The notes beneath the pieces are model-generated. The model was not told the DNA's origin and did not search any database. It was given only the letters and a program-made list of their open reading frames with translations. Below, in pieces: positions 17,943 to 25,822 of a stretch of DNA of 34,078 bases. Source of the DNA: an uncultured Lachnospiraceae bacterium (GTDB lineage: Bacteria > Bacillota > Clostridia > Lachnospirales > Lachnospiraceae); contig CAMUZQ010000023.1 of the NCBI GenBank assembly GCA_947165275.1, forward strand, positions 1 through 34,078. Reading direction: 5' to 3'. A program made the translations under genes and the position numbers. Position 1 is the first letter of the stretch. Each line of letters begins with the position of its first letter.

Positions 17943-19870
17943 GCCGATATCTCCCGTCCTGTATATAATTGATAATATTTACCCTGCTTAGCGATGAGCT
18001 CATCATGTGTTCCCCGTTCTATTATCCTGCCCTGCTCAAGCACCATGATGCAGTCGGAATTTTTGACCGTGGAAAGCCGGTGCGCTATCACAAAGGTGGT
18101 CCTCCCCTTCATAAGCCTGTCCATTCCATCCTGGACTATCTTTTCTGTTCTTGTGTCAATGGAGCTTGTCGCCTCATCCAGGATGAGCACCGGCGGATCA
18201 GCTATGGCAGCCCGCGCAATGGCAAGGAGCTGACGCTGTCCCATGGAAAGATTCGCGCCGTCTCCCTTCAAAACCGTATCATAGCCCTCCGGAAGCCTTC
18301 GGATAAAGGTGTCCGCATTCGCAAGCCTTGCGGCAGCGACTACCTCCTCCTCGGTGGCGTCAAGCCTGCCGAATCTAATATTCTCTCTTACCGTCCCGGT
18401 AAAAAGATGGGTATCCTGCAGCACCATCCCCAGAGAGCGCCTCAGGTCCGCCTTCTTTATCTTATTTATATTTATCCCGTCATATCTTATCTTGCCGTCC
18501 TGGATATCATAAAATCTGTTTATGAGATTTGTGATGGTTGTCTTCCCCGCGCCGGTGGAGCCCACAAAGGCTATCTTCTGACCCGGCTTTGCATAGAGCT
18601 CTATATTATGCAAAACCAGTCTGTCATCATTATATCCGAAATCGACATCATCCATCTCTACTGCACCCTGAAGCAGCTTGTAATCGGTGGTATCCGTCGC
18701 CTTGTGATAATGCTCCCAGGCCCAGATTCCGGTATGCTCCGACGAAGGGCTTATGCTGCCGTCCGGGGCGACAGACGCATTTGTCAGGGTCACATAGCCT
18801 TCATCCCTCTCGGTCTCAGAATCCAGCAGCGCAAATATCCTCTCTGCTCCCGCCAGTGCCATGAGCACAGAGTTGAACTGCATCGATATCTGATTTATCG
18901 GCATATTGAAGCTTTTATTAAAGGTCAGGAAGCTTGCCAGCTTTCCCACCGTCAGCCCTCCGACACCGTTAAGCGCCAGCGCTCCTCCTAATGCAGCGCA
19001 GAGCACATAGCTCACGTTGCCCAGCTGCATATTCACCGGACCCAGGATATTGGCGAATTTATTCGCATTATAGGCCGAATCAAAAAGTGCCTCGTTCTTT
19101 TCATCAAAGTCCCTTATCGCCTCATCCTCATGATTGAAGACCTTGACGACCTTCTGCCCCGCCATCATTTCTTCAATATATCCGTTAAGCTCGCCCAGTG
19201 ATCTCTGCTGACTGATGAAATTCGCTCCGGACCTTTTTCCGAAAAAGCCTGTAGTAAAGATCATGACCGCGACCATGGCCAGGGTAAGGACAGTAAGCGG
19301 TATGCTCAATACTATCATGCTGATAAAAACCGAGACTATGGTTATAAGGCTCTGCAGGAACTGGGGCATGGCCATGGATATCATCTGTCTCAGAGTGTCA
19401 ATATCATTGGTATATACAGACATGATGTCTCCGTGGGCATGAGTATCAAAGTATCTTATCGGAAGGGATTCCATATGCGAAAAAAGCTCCTTCCTTATCT
19501 GCAGAAGAGTCCCCTGGGATACTACTATCATGATGCGCTGATTTACATATGTGGATACCACACCTATGAGATATATCACTGCCACCCTTGAGATCGCATG
19601 AAGAAGCGGACTGAAATCAGTACTCCCGCTCATGAGCATCGGCGTAATATAATCATCTATCAGATTCCTTATGAAAAGGGTTCCCTGAACAGAGGCAAGC
19701 ACTCCGATGATTATGCATATCACAACTATCACGATATGCGGAGTATAATACCTCATCATGTATCCCATCGTCCTTACAAAAAGCCTGCCCGGATTCTTGA
19801 CCTTAGCCCTGGGTCTGCCGCGCATCCCCCTGCCAGGGCCGCCTATCTCTCTTACTTTCTCTTCAGCCAT
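17939..19870 (-). CDS. ABC exporter, subunit with the catalytic ATPase site
   Basis: This 643-aa half-transporter has a basic cytoplasmic N-terminus (1-40), six membrane helices (about 43-335) and an ATPase domain. The ATPase motifs are Walker A GSTGAGKT (437-444), Q-loop Gln485, signature LSMGQ (541-545), Walker B VLILDE with Glu566, and switch His597. A segment of roughly 45 residues (358-402) between membrane and ATPase domains is longer than usual. Its signature has Met in place of Gly, while Walker B and H-loop are intact. This complements the preceding gene's protein, whose Walker B is defective, as expected for a heterodimeric exporter with one degenerate site. The substrate is unknown; multidrug or lipid-like substrates are common in this family. 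Confidence 0.92.
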   Translation of the reverse strand: MAEEKVREIGGPGRGMRGRPRAKVKNPGRLFVRTMGYMMRYYTPHIVIVVICIIIGVLASVQGTLFIRNLIDDYITPMLMSGSTDFSPLLHAISRVAVIYLIGVVSTYVNQRIMIVVSQGTLLQIRKELFSHMESLPIRYFDTHAHGDIMSVYTNDIDTLRQMISMAMPQFLQSLITIVSVFISMIVLSIPLTVLTLAMVAVMIFTTGFFGKRSGANFISQQRSLGELNGYIEEMMAGQKVVKVFNHEDEAIRDFDEKNEALFDSAYNANKFANILGPVNMQLGNVSYVLCAALGGALALNGVGGLTVGKLASFLTFNKSFNMPINQISMQFNSVLMALAGAERIFALLDSETERDEGYVTLTNASVAPDGSISPSSEHTGIWAWEHYHKATDTTDYKLLQGAVEMDDVDFGYNDDRLVLHNIELYAKPGQKIAFVGSTGAGKTTITNLINRFYDIQDGKIRYDGININKIKKADLRRSLGMVLQDTHLFTGTVRENIRFGRLDATEEEVVAAARLANADTFIRRLPEGYDTVLKGDGANLSMGQRQLLAIARAAIADPPVLILDEATSSIDTRTEKIVQDGMDRLMKGRTTFVIAHRLSTVKNSDCIMVLEQGRIIERGTHDELIAKQGKYYQLYTGREISA

Positions 19871-19892
19871 TTATATATATTCCCTCAAGCCT

Positions 19893-21686
19893 TTAATCAA
19901 AAGGATCATCGAAGTCTCCTGTGCCGCCTGTCTGTGACTCGTAAACATCCCTGTATATCTCTGATGACGCAAGAAGCTCATCATGACTGCCCACTGCCGA
20001 TATCCTTCCGTCATCCATGACTATGATCCGGTCTGCTCCCATTACTGAGGATATCCTCTGCGCTATGATAAATATCGTGGTATCCGGGATCTGTTCATGC
20101 ATGGCCTTTCTTATCCTGGCATCAGTTGCTGTATCCACTGCCGAGGTGGAATCATCAAATATGATAATCTTTGGTTTTTTCACAAGGGCTCTTGCTATAC
20201 AGAGTCTCTGCTTCTGACCGCCGGAAAAATTGGATCCGCCCTGTTCTATCCTGGAATCATACCCCTCAGGCATCGCGGATATGAATTCATCCGCCTGTGC
20301 CATACGGCATGCCTCGATGCACTCCTCCTCTGTCGCTTCCTCATTTCCCCATCTCAGGTTTTCCAGGACCGTCCCTGAAAAAAGATTGTTCTGCTGGAGC
20401 ACCATGGATACCTGATCCCTTAATACGACCAGATCATAAGCCCTGACATCTGTCCCTCCTACCCTGACGCTCCCCTCCGATACGTCATACAGTCTGGGAA
20501 TGAGATTTACAAGGGAGGTCTTGGCCGAGCCTGTGCCACCGATTATCCCTATCACCTCACCTGACTTCACATGAAGCTCTATGTCCTTGAGTACATATTC
20601 CTCTGCAGTCCTGTTATATCCGAAATTCACCCCGCAGAAATCAACAGATCCGTCAAAAACCTGACGGACCGGATCCTCCGGATCCTTCAGATCACTCTCC
20701 TCCTTTATCACCTCCGTGATACGCTGGGCTGAGGCCATTGACATCGTGAGCATGACAAAGATCATGGAAAGGATCATGAGGGAGACAAGTATATTCATAC
20801 AATATGCCAGAAGGCTCATAAGCTCTCCCGTAGTAAGCTCCTGCTGTATTATGGCATTAGCGCCAAGCCAGCTTATGAGGATGATGCAGGTATATACCGT
20901 CAGCTGCATTACAGGCATATTTGTGACCATCAGCTTCTCAGCCCTGATGAACATATTGTAAAGGTTCTCTACCGCTCTGTTGAATTTATCCTTCTCATAT
21001 CCCTCTCTTACATAGGCCTTTACAACTCTTATCGCCGAGACATTCTCCTGTACGGATGCATTCAGGTCGTCATACTTTTCAAATACCTCACGGAAATAAA
21101 CCGTGACCCTTCTCAATATGAGAAAAAGAAAAAGCCCCAGAAACAGAACCGCTGTGAGATATACCGCAGAAAGCCCGGGACTGATTATCACAGTCATCGT
21201 CATGGCTATGACAAGCGACATTGGGGCGCGCATAGCCATTCTTAAGAGGATCTGGTAGGCATTCTGCACATTGGTGATATCCGTTGTGAGCCTGGTGACA
21301 AGGCCTGAGGTGGAATATTTGTCTATATTGGAAAAGGAAAATGTCTGGATATTACGATACATCCTCGAGCGGAGATTCATTGCAAGCCCTGCGGAGGCCC
21401 TGGCCCCGAAGACTCCTCCTCCGATCCCCGCCATAAGTCCTATGACTGCAATAACAAGCATCATACCGCCCGTGGACAGTATGACGCTCATGTTTCCGGC
21501 CTGAACCCCGCTGTCGATGATCCTGGCCATCAGCAGGGGGATCATCATCTCCATGATAACCTCGAGTATCATACATAAAGGAGTCGCAGCTGAAGCAGCC
21601 TTAAACTGCCGGATCTCCGCTCCGATCGTTCTGATGCACTCCTTTATTGAAATGCTTTCATAGGATTTTGGCTGTTTGGCTTCCAT
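19893..21686 (-). CDS. ABC exporter, subunit with the degenerate ATPase site
   Basis: This 597-aa half-transporter has six membrane helices (about 33-320) and an ATPase domain with Walker A GGTGSAKT (383-390), signature FSGGQ (487-491) and Walker B IIIFDD (507-512). Asp512 replaces the catalytic Glu, Gln543 replaces the switch His, and Ala388 replaces the Gly before the Walker Lys. These are the marks of the degenerate half of heterodimeric exporters such as the LmrCD/BmrCD/TM287-288 type. Its perfect FSGGQ would complete the active site of the next gene's protein, 22 nt downstream. Only a weak ribosome-binding site is seen, so coupling to galK translation, eight bases upstream, is likely. 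Confidence 0.92.
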   Translation of the reverse strand: MEAKQPKSYESISIKECIRTIGAEIRQFKAASAATPLCMILEVIMEMMIPLLMARIIDSGVQAGNMSVILSTGGMMLVIAVIGLMAGIGGGVFGARASAGLAMNLRSRMYRNIQTFSFSNIDKYSTSGLVTRLTTDITNVQNAYQILLRMAMRAPMSLVIAMTMTVIISPGLSAVYLTAVLFLGLFLFLILRRVTVYFREVFEKYDDLNASVQENVSAIRVVKAYVREGYEKDKFNRAVENLYNMFIRAEKLMVTNMPVMQLTVYTCIILISWLGANAIIQQELTTGELMSLLAYCMNILVSLMILSMIFVMLTMSMASAQRITEVIKEESDLKDPEDPVRQVFDGSVDFCGVNFGYNRTAEEYVLKDIELHVKSGEVIGIIGGTGSAKTSLVNLIPRLYDVSEGSVRVGGTDVRAYDLVVLRDQVSMVLQQNNLFSGTVLENLRWGNEEATEEECIEACRMAQADEFISAMPEGYDSRIEQGGSNFSGGQKQRLCIARALVKKPKIIIFDDSTSAVDTATDARIRKAMHEQIPDTTIFIIAQRISSVMGADRIIVMDDGRISAVGSHDELLASSEIYRDVYESQTGGTGDFDDPFD

Positions 21687-21694
21687 CGGAGACT

Positions 21695-22870
21695 CTATCC
21701 GATCCTCCTTGCCCCGTCGGAGGCATCGGCTATATAAAACTCCGCTTCTATGCCCGTGCGCTCCTTATATACAGAACCCAATGCCTTAGTGAAATTATCC
21801 ACATATTCATTTTTGACGATCGATACGGTGCATCCTCCGAAGCCGCCGCCCGTGATCCTTGAGCCTATGACCCCCGGCAGCTTCCAGGCCTCGTCTACAA
21901 GTATGTCCACCTCTTCGCAGGAGGCTCCGTAATCATCCCTCATAGAGATATGCGCCTCATTCATCAGCTTTCCGAAGCCCTCAAGATCACCCTTCCTGAG
22001 AGCGGAAACAGCCTTTATCGTCCTCTGGTTTTCATACACCGCATGCCTTGCCCGCTTCCTGCAGACCTCACTCTTTATATATTCGCTGTGCCTGTCAAAT
22101 CCCTCCTCATCGAGCTCTCCCAGGGAATTGATATCCATCACCTTCTGCAGATCCGCCAGCGCCTCCTCGCTCTCCCTGCGTCTTGTATTATAAGAGTTAT
22201 ATGAGTTCTCGGTGAGATTGTGCTTAACCTTTGAATTTGTTATCACTATCTTTTCGTTTTTTAGATTTAAGGGTACATATTCATAGCTCAGATCCGCCGT
22301 GTCAAGGAAAATGGCATGATCCTTCTTTCCCATTGCAGAGGCAAACTGATCCATTATGCCGGAATTGCTTCCGTTATATTCATTCTCTGAAACCTGACCG
22401 AATCTTGCGCAGTCTATCATATCCACAGGAAGGTCATAGAGATCCTTTACGATCACCGCAGCTAGCTCCTCTATGGAGGCCGATGCCGAAAGCCCTGAAC
22501 CTGCCGGAAGATCTGCAGCCATCACCATATCATAGCCCCCGGGTATGCTGACGCCCGCCTTTTGCATGGCCCAGATCACTCCCTGCTGATAATCATACCA
22601 GAGACCGTTGTCATTGGGAGCAAGCTCATCCATACTTATCTCCTGGACCCCCTCCTCCGGCCAGGTCATATTAAACCATCTGAGAATCCTGTCATCACGC
22701 TTTCTGGCCACGCCGTAATTCCCCATGGACAGAGCGCAGGGAAAAACATGGCCTCCGTTATAATCGGTATGCTCACCTATGAGATTCACCCTTCCCGGAG
22801 CGAAGTAGCATCTGATATCCCCTTCATCCCCGAACTTTTCCTTAAAGCACTCCAGTACCCTCTCGATCAT
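21695..22870 (-). CDS. galK: Galactokinase
   Basis: This 391-aa GHMP kinase phosphorylates alpha-D-galactose to galactose-1-phosphate in the Leloir pathway. The galactokinase signature spans residues 25-40 (PGRVNLIGEHTDYNGG). The ATP-binding loop is GSGLSASAS (124-132), slightly different from the common GLSSSAS. The catalytic Asp174 is in IMDQF, and the C-terminal GGGFGG motif is present. The ATG at 22870 has GGAGG five bases upstream. It is the first gene of the long minus-strand run, and no galT or galE is nearby in this window. Its link to the downstream transporter genes appears to be positional. Confidence 0.96.
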   Translation of the reverse strand: MIERVLECFKEKFGDEGDIRCYFAPGRVNLIGEHTDYNGGHVFPCALSMGNYGVARKRDDRILRWFNMTWPEEGVQEISMDELAPNDNGLWYDYQQGVIWAMQKAGVSIPGGYDMVMAADLPAGSGLSASASIEELAAVIVKDLYDLPVDMIDCARFGQVSENEYNGSNSGIMDQFASAMGKKDHAIFLDTADLSYEYVPLNLKNEKIVITNSKVKHNLTENSYNSYNTRRRESEEALADLQKVMDINSLGELDEEGFDRHSEYIKSEVCRKRARHAVYENQRTIKAVSALRKGDLEGFGKLMNEAHISMRDDYGASCEEVDILVDEAWKLPGVIGSRITGGGFGGCTVSIVKNEYVDNFTKALGSVYKERTGIEAEFYIADASDGARRIG

Positions 22871-22901
22871 ATATACCTCCTGTATATTTACGTACAGTTA
22901 T

Positions 22902-22971
22902 TGTATTGCAGCTTTTGGATAAGCAGTCAAAGCTGACAATACATTATACATCTAATCCACGCACTAATCAA
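22902..22971 (-). promoter_or_regulatory. galK promoter with long inverted repeat overlapping the start site
   Basis: On the minus strand TTGATT (22966-22971) is separated by 17 nt from a consensus TATAAT (22943-22948). Directly downstream is an inverted repeat: TGTATTGCAGCTTT at 22902-22915 against its complement at 22929-22943, 14 matched pairs with one extra base and a 13-nt centre. The expected transcription start (about 22936) falls inside one arm, so an operator is more likely than a fully transcribed hairpin. No T-tract follows. Confidence 0.75.
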
Positions 22972-23047
22972 AAAACGCCCTTTGCTGATATCGACGTCTC
23001 TCCCTCTGAACCTGCACCGGCTTCCGCAGGCATTTCTGCGTAAACTG

Positions 23048-23145
23048 TGATATAATCTAAACACTCTGCCATTGTATGAGATGATCTCGGTTTCCACCTG
23101 ATTTTTCCGATATGAGACATGCAGGTAAAGCACGTTGATCATCTC
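23048..23145 (+). promoter_or_regulatory. Extended -10 promoter and leader inverted repeat before the fusion gene
   Basis: A TGATATAAT extended -10 (23048-23056) faces the plus-strand gene; no good -35 is found 17 nt upstream. The leader of about 115 nt holds GAGATGATC (23078-23086) and its exact complement GATCATCTC (23137-23145), separated by 50 nt. This could be a pair of operator half-sites or a long-range stem. Confidence 0.5.
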
Positions 23146-23177
23146 ACTGATACTTCAGAGTAAAGGACATGAAATAA

Positions 23178-24446
23178 ATGAATGCTGTTGAATGGATACA
23201 ACCTGATATTGAAGGGAGCGAAAGATATCTGGAAAAGCTGAACAATTGTCATCAGATCATCGGTGATCTGGGCCCTATGGTGGTGCTGGGCTACGGATAT
23301 AAACAGTTTTATTCCGATGGCCTGTACTGGACCCTGGATGGTCCGGTGGATGAATGGCTTCCTCCTGTGGGAGACTGGGATAACACAGACTGGCCTGAGG
23401 TAATGGAGAGGAATGTTCCTGACGGGACAAAACTCACCCGCATCCCGGAATATCTGCTGAAGATATGGAAGGAGCAGATCCCGGACAGGATAGAGATCAT
23501 CGAGAGCAGGGACCAATGGGATTATGTACTCTATCCCGACCGGCTCGTGGCGATGAAAGGAAATAAGCTCAAGAGCTTCAGACAGAGTACCAATCGTTTC
23601 CGCAAAATGTATCCCGAAGCCGTGATCATTCCGATAAAAGAAGAAAACATACCGGAAGTGCTGGCCTTTCATGACAAGGCGGTAGCAGAGCTTCTGCAAA
23701 GAGTGGATAACGTTAAGGAGGCAGAGCGGGAGGATCAGGCGATACGCCGGATCCTGAAATTCTGGGGAGATCCCAACAGCCGTCTCTTTGGATTTCTGGT
23801 GAAGGTCAACGGTACGATCGCATCTGCTGTCGTCAATGAAAGGATCAATGAGGTCTCCAGTATAGGGATCTATCAGAAGAATAATTATGATTTCAAGGGA
23901 GTTAACTCCTATACTATTTATAAGGATGCACAGATGCAGAAAGAGATGGGTATCCTTATCATGAATATCATGCAGGATGTGGGTGTTAAGAACCTGAGAG
24001 CTGTCAAGGAGCATCTTTCCCCTTTGGTATATATCCGCAAATATTCTGTCATTTATCACAACCCCGGTCCGTTAAAACTTCGGGATGATCCGGATGAGGA
24101 AAAGACCTGGTGCAGAACGGGAATGAAGCTGACCGTAAGGAAGGACGGGAAACAGGTTTATTTTAACGTCTCCGGAAGGATCTCTGCAGAAAATGCCGAT
24201 CTGATCTGTGCCAGGATGCTTAAGGCCTGCAGGAGAGGATACAGTATAAGGCTTGATCTGTCGGACGCAGAGTACATGAGTGCCGCAGGACTCAGGATGC
24301 TTTTATTCGTATTTAAGATAAAAGGACCGGAGGGCTTTGTCATATGCGGTGTAGCTGATCCCGTTAAGGAAATACTGGCTATGCTCGGTTATGACAATAT
24401 AATTACTATCTCCGGGGAGGATGAGACTTATGGAAAACGATGCTGA
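23178..24446 (+). CDS. LPG-synthase/GNAT-like domain fused to a STAS domain
   Basis: This 422-aa soluble protein has two parts. Residues of about 1-305 resemble the DUF2156/phosphatidylglycerol lysyltransferase C-terminal domain, a double GNAT fold: YGYKQFYSDGLYW near 40-52, the KSFRQSTNRFRK motif near 133-144, and LRAVKEHLSPLVYIRK near 272-287. Residues of about 320-415 form a STAS domain, as in anti-sigma factor antagonists (VSGRISAENAD, IRLDLSDAEYMSAAGLRML). The usual Ser/Thr phosphoacceptor pair is Ala369-Ala370. It has no MprF-type membrane part, so a cytoplasmic acyl or aminoacyl transfer role is possible but untested. The ATG is preceded by AAAGGA. The next gene, a MATE transporter, starts within its last codons. 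Confidence 0.8.
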   Translation: MNAVEWIQPDIEGSERYLEKLNNCHQIIGDLGPMVVLGYGYKQFYSDGLYWTLDGPVDEWLPPVGDWDNTDWPEVMERNVPDGTKLTRIPEYLLKIWKEQIPDRIEIIESRDQWDYVLYPDRLVAMKGNKLKSFRQSTNRFRKMYPEAVIIPIKEENIPEVLAFHDKAVAELLQRVDNVKEAEREDQAIRRILKFWGDPNSRLFGFLVKVNGTIASAVVNERINEVSSIGIYQKNNYDFKGVNSYTIYKDAQMQKEMGILIMNIMQDVGVKNLRAVKEHLSPLVYIRKYSVIYHNPGPLKLRDDPDEEKTWCRTGMKLTVRKDGKQVYFNVSGRISAENADLICARMLKACRRGYSIRLDLSDAEYMSAAGLRMLLFVFKIKGPEGFVICGVADPVKEILAMLGYDNIITISGEDETYGKRC

Positions 24447-25797
24447 TGAGATCCGGGACTATTCCTTTTGGGGGCTTTTCCGGTACGCACTGCCGACCAT
24501 TATCTCCTTAAGCGTCAGTTCAGTCTATGCCTGTGTTGACGGGTATTTTATCGGTACCTATATAGAGGAGGAGGCGGTTTCCGCCGTGGAGCTTTTTCTC
24601 CCTGTCGAAAACCTTCTTTTTGCATTTGCCTTTATGTTCGGCAACGGAGGAAATCCGGAGCTTGAGCGACTGTCCGGCAGCAGCCGGAAGGATCTTTCCG
24701 ACAGGATATTTTCGGATCTTTTCTGGTTCATGATGTTCTGCGGGATAGTCATTACAGCTCTGCTTGTATTATTTAAAAATCCCCTGACCGTTCTTCTGGG
24801 AGGAGGCAGCAGCGCCGGTCAGATGGGAATATGGTTTGATGAGTATTATTCCATCTGTGCCCTTAAGCCGTTTTTTTGTATTTCCGCGATCGCGCTTTCC
24901 ATACTGATGACCGGCGAGGGGAAAGTGCTGCGTGCCAGTCTTTTTTCCGTTTCCGGAGGGCTGTTAAATCTTGTTCTTGACTATTTATTTATTAAATGCA
25001 TGCATATGGAGGTCCGCGGTGCAGCCATTGCCACGGTCATCGGAAATGCATTTACCTTTCTGCTTTTTCTGCTTCATTATATGCCCGTATGGAAGGACAG
25101 ACGGTGCTTCCGTTTCCGTGCTGTCAGGCATTTTTCATATATAGGCAGGATCTGCCTCAACGGAATATCCGAGATGATCTCGACTCTGGCCTTAAGTGTG
25201 ACTGTACTGCTCATGAACCGGCTGATGGTAATGGTGTACGTAGATGACGGTATAAGCGCCATGCTGGTGGTCACATATGCTTCGGAATTCTTCCTTGCCG
25301 TATCCGAAGGCCTTGATGTGGCGGTGGGACCGCTGATAAGCTATCATTACGGGAGAAAGGACAGCCGTGAGGTCCGGAAGGCATACAGGTATTCTTTAAT
25401 ATGGACAATGATCATCGCTGCTGTGAGCGTCTTCGGAATCTGTCTTTTCAGAGAGAACTATGTTGACATATTTTTCATAAAAGGCAGTCCGATGTTTTAT
25501 CTGGGTGTGCACGCTCTGCTTCTGTCCGTCGCAGGTATTGCCCTTCAGGGAATAAATGTGTATGTCCAGAGTCTTTTTACCGCTTTTTCAGATGCGGTGG
25601 TATCCGGCATATTATCTGCTCTCAACACCTTTGTATTTATGGTGGGAGCAGAGCTTATCATGGCTTATTTGTTCGGAGCTGACGGATTGTTTGCCGCTCA
25701 GAGTGTGGCCGAGACAGTGACACTGTTTTTCTCGTTCTATTGTTTATGGCGTTTCAGAAACAAGTACGGATATGGGAGATCGGGCTCCGCTCTTTGA
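24430..25797 (+). CDS. MATE-family efflux transporter
   Basis: This 455-aa protein has about twelve membrane helices in two similar halves, typical of MATE exporters that use Na+ or H+ gradients to expel cationic drugs or metabolites. Early residues (YALPTIISLSVSSVYACVDGYFIG) and the GEGKVLRASLFSVSGGLLNLVLDY-type stretch near 140-170 fit the family. An ATG at 24421 is also in frame, but the GGGGAGG ribosome-binding site touches it directly. The ATG at 24430 has a proper nine-base spacing and is preferred. The gene overlaps the GNAT-STAS gene by 17 nt, so the pair is coupled. The transported substrate cannot be inferred. Confidence 0.88.
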   Translation: MENDADEIRDYSFWGLFRYALPTIISLSVSSVYACVDGYFIGTYIEEEAVSAVELFLPVENLLFAFAFMFGNGGNPELERLSGSSRKDLSDRIFSDLFWFMMFCGIVITALLVLFKNPLTVLLGGGSSAGQMGIWFDEYYSICALKPFFCISAIALSILMTGEGKVLRASLFSVSGGLLNLVLDYLFIKCMHMEVRGAAIATVIGNAFTFLLFLLHYMPVWKDRRCFRFRAVRHFSYIGRICLNGISEMISTLALSVTVLLMNRLMVMVYVDDGISAMLVVTYASEFFLAVSEGLDVAVGPLISYHYGRKDSREVRKAYRYSLIWTMIIAAVSVFGICLFRENYVDIFFIKGSPMFYLGVHALLLSVAGIALQGINVYVQSLFTAFSDAVVSGILSALNTFVFMVGAELIMAYLFGADGLFAAQSVAETVTLFFSFYCLWRFRNKYGYGRSGSAL

Positions 25798-25822
25798 GCC
25801 CTCCCTGCTGCTTTTATCAGTT

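Larger units (their letters stand above)
22871..23177. other. 307-nt divergent intergenic region
   Basis: It holds the galK promoter and dyad on the minus strand and the plus-strand promoter of the fusion gene. No convincing coding sequence, RNA gene or repeat element is seen in the rest. Confidence 0.7.

Noticed and set aside
17969-18991. 340-aa plus-strand open frame opposite the ABC exporter gene
   Set aside because: It lies entirely within the antisense of a gene with all ATPase motifs intact; its composition is irregular and no motif is recognisable.
25782-25801. Hairpin GGGCTC/GAGCCC between the converging MATE and rsgI genes as a bidirectional terminator
   Set aside because: The stem is only 6 bp with an 8-nt loop, overlaps the MATE stop codon, and no T-tract follows on either strand.
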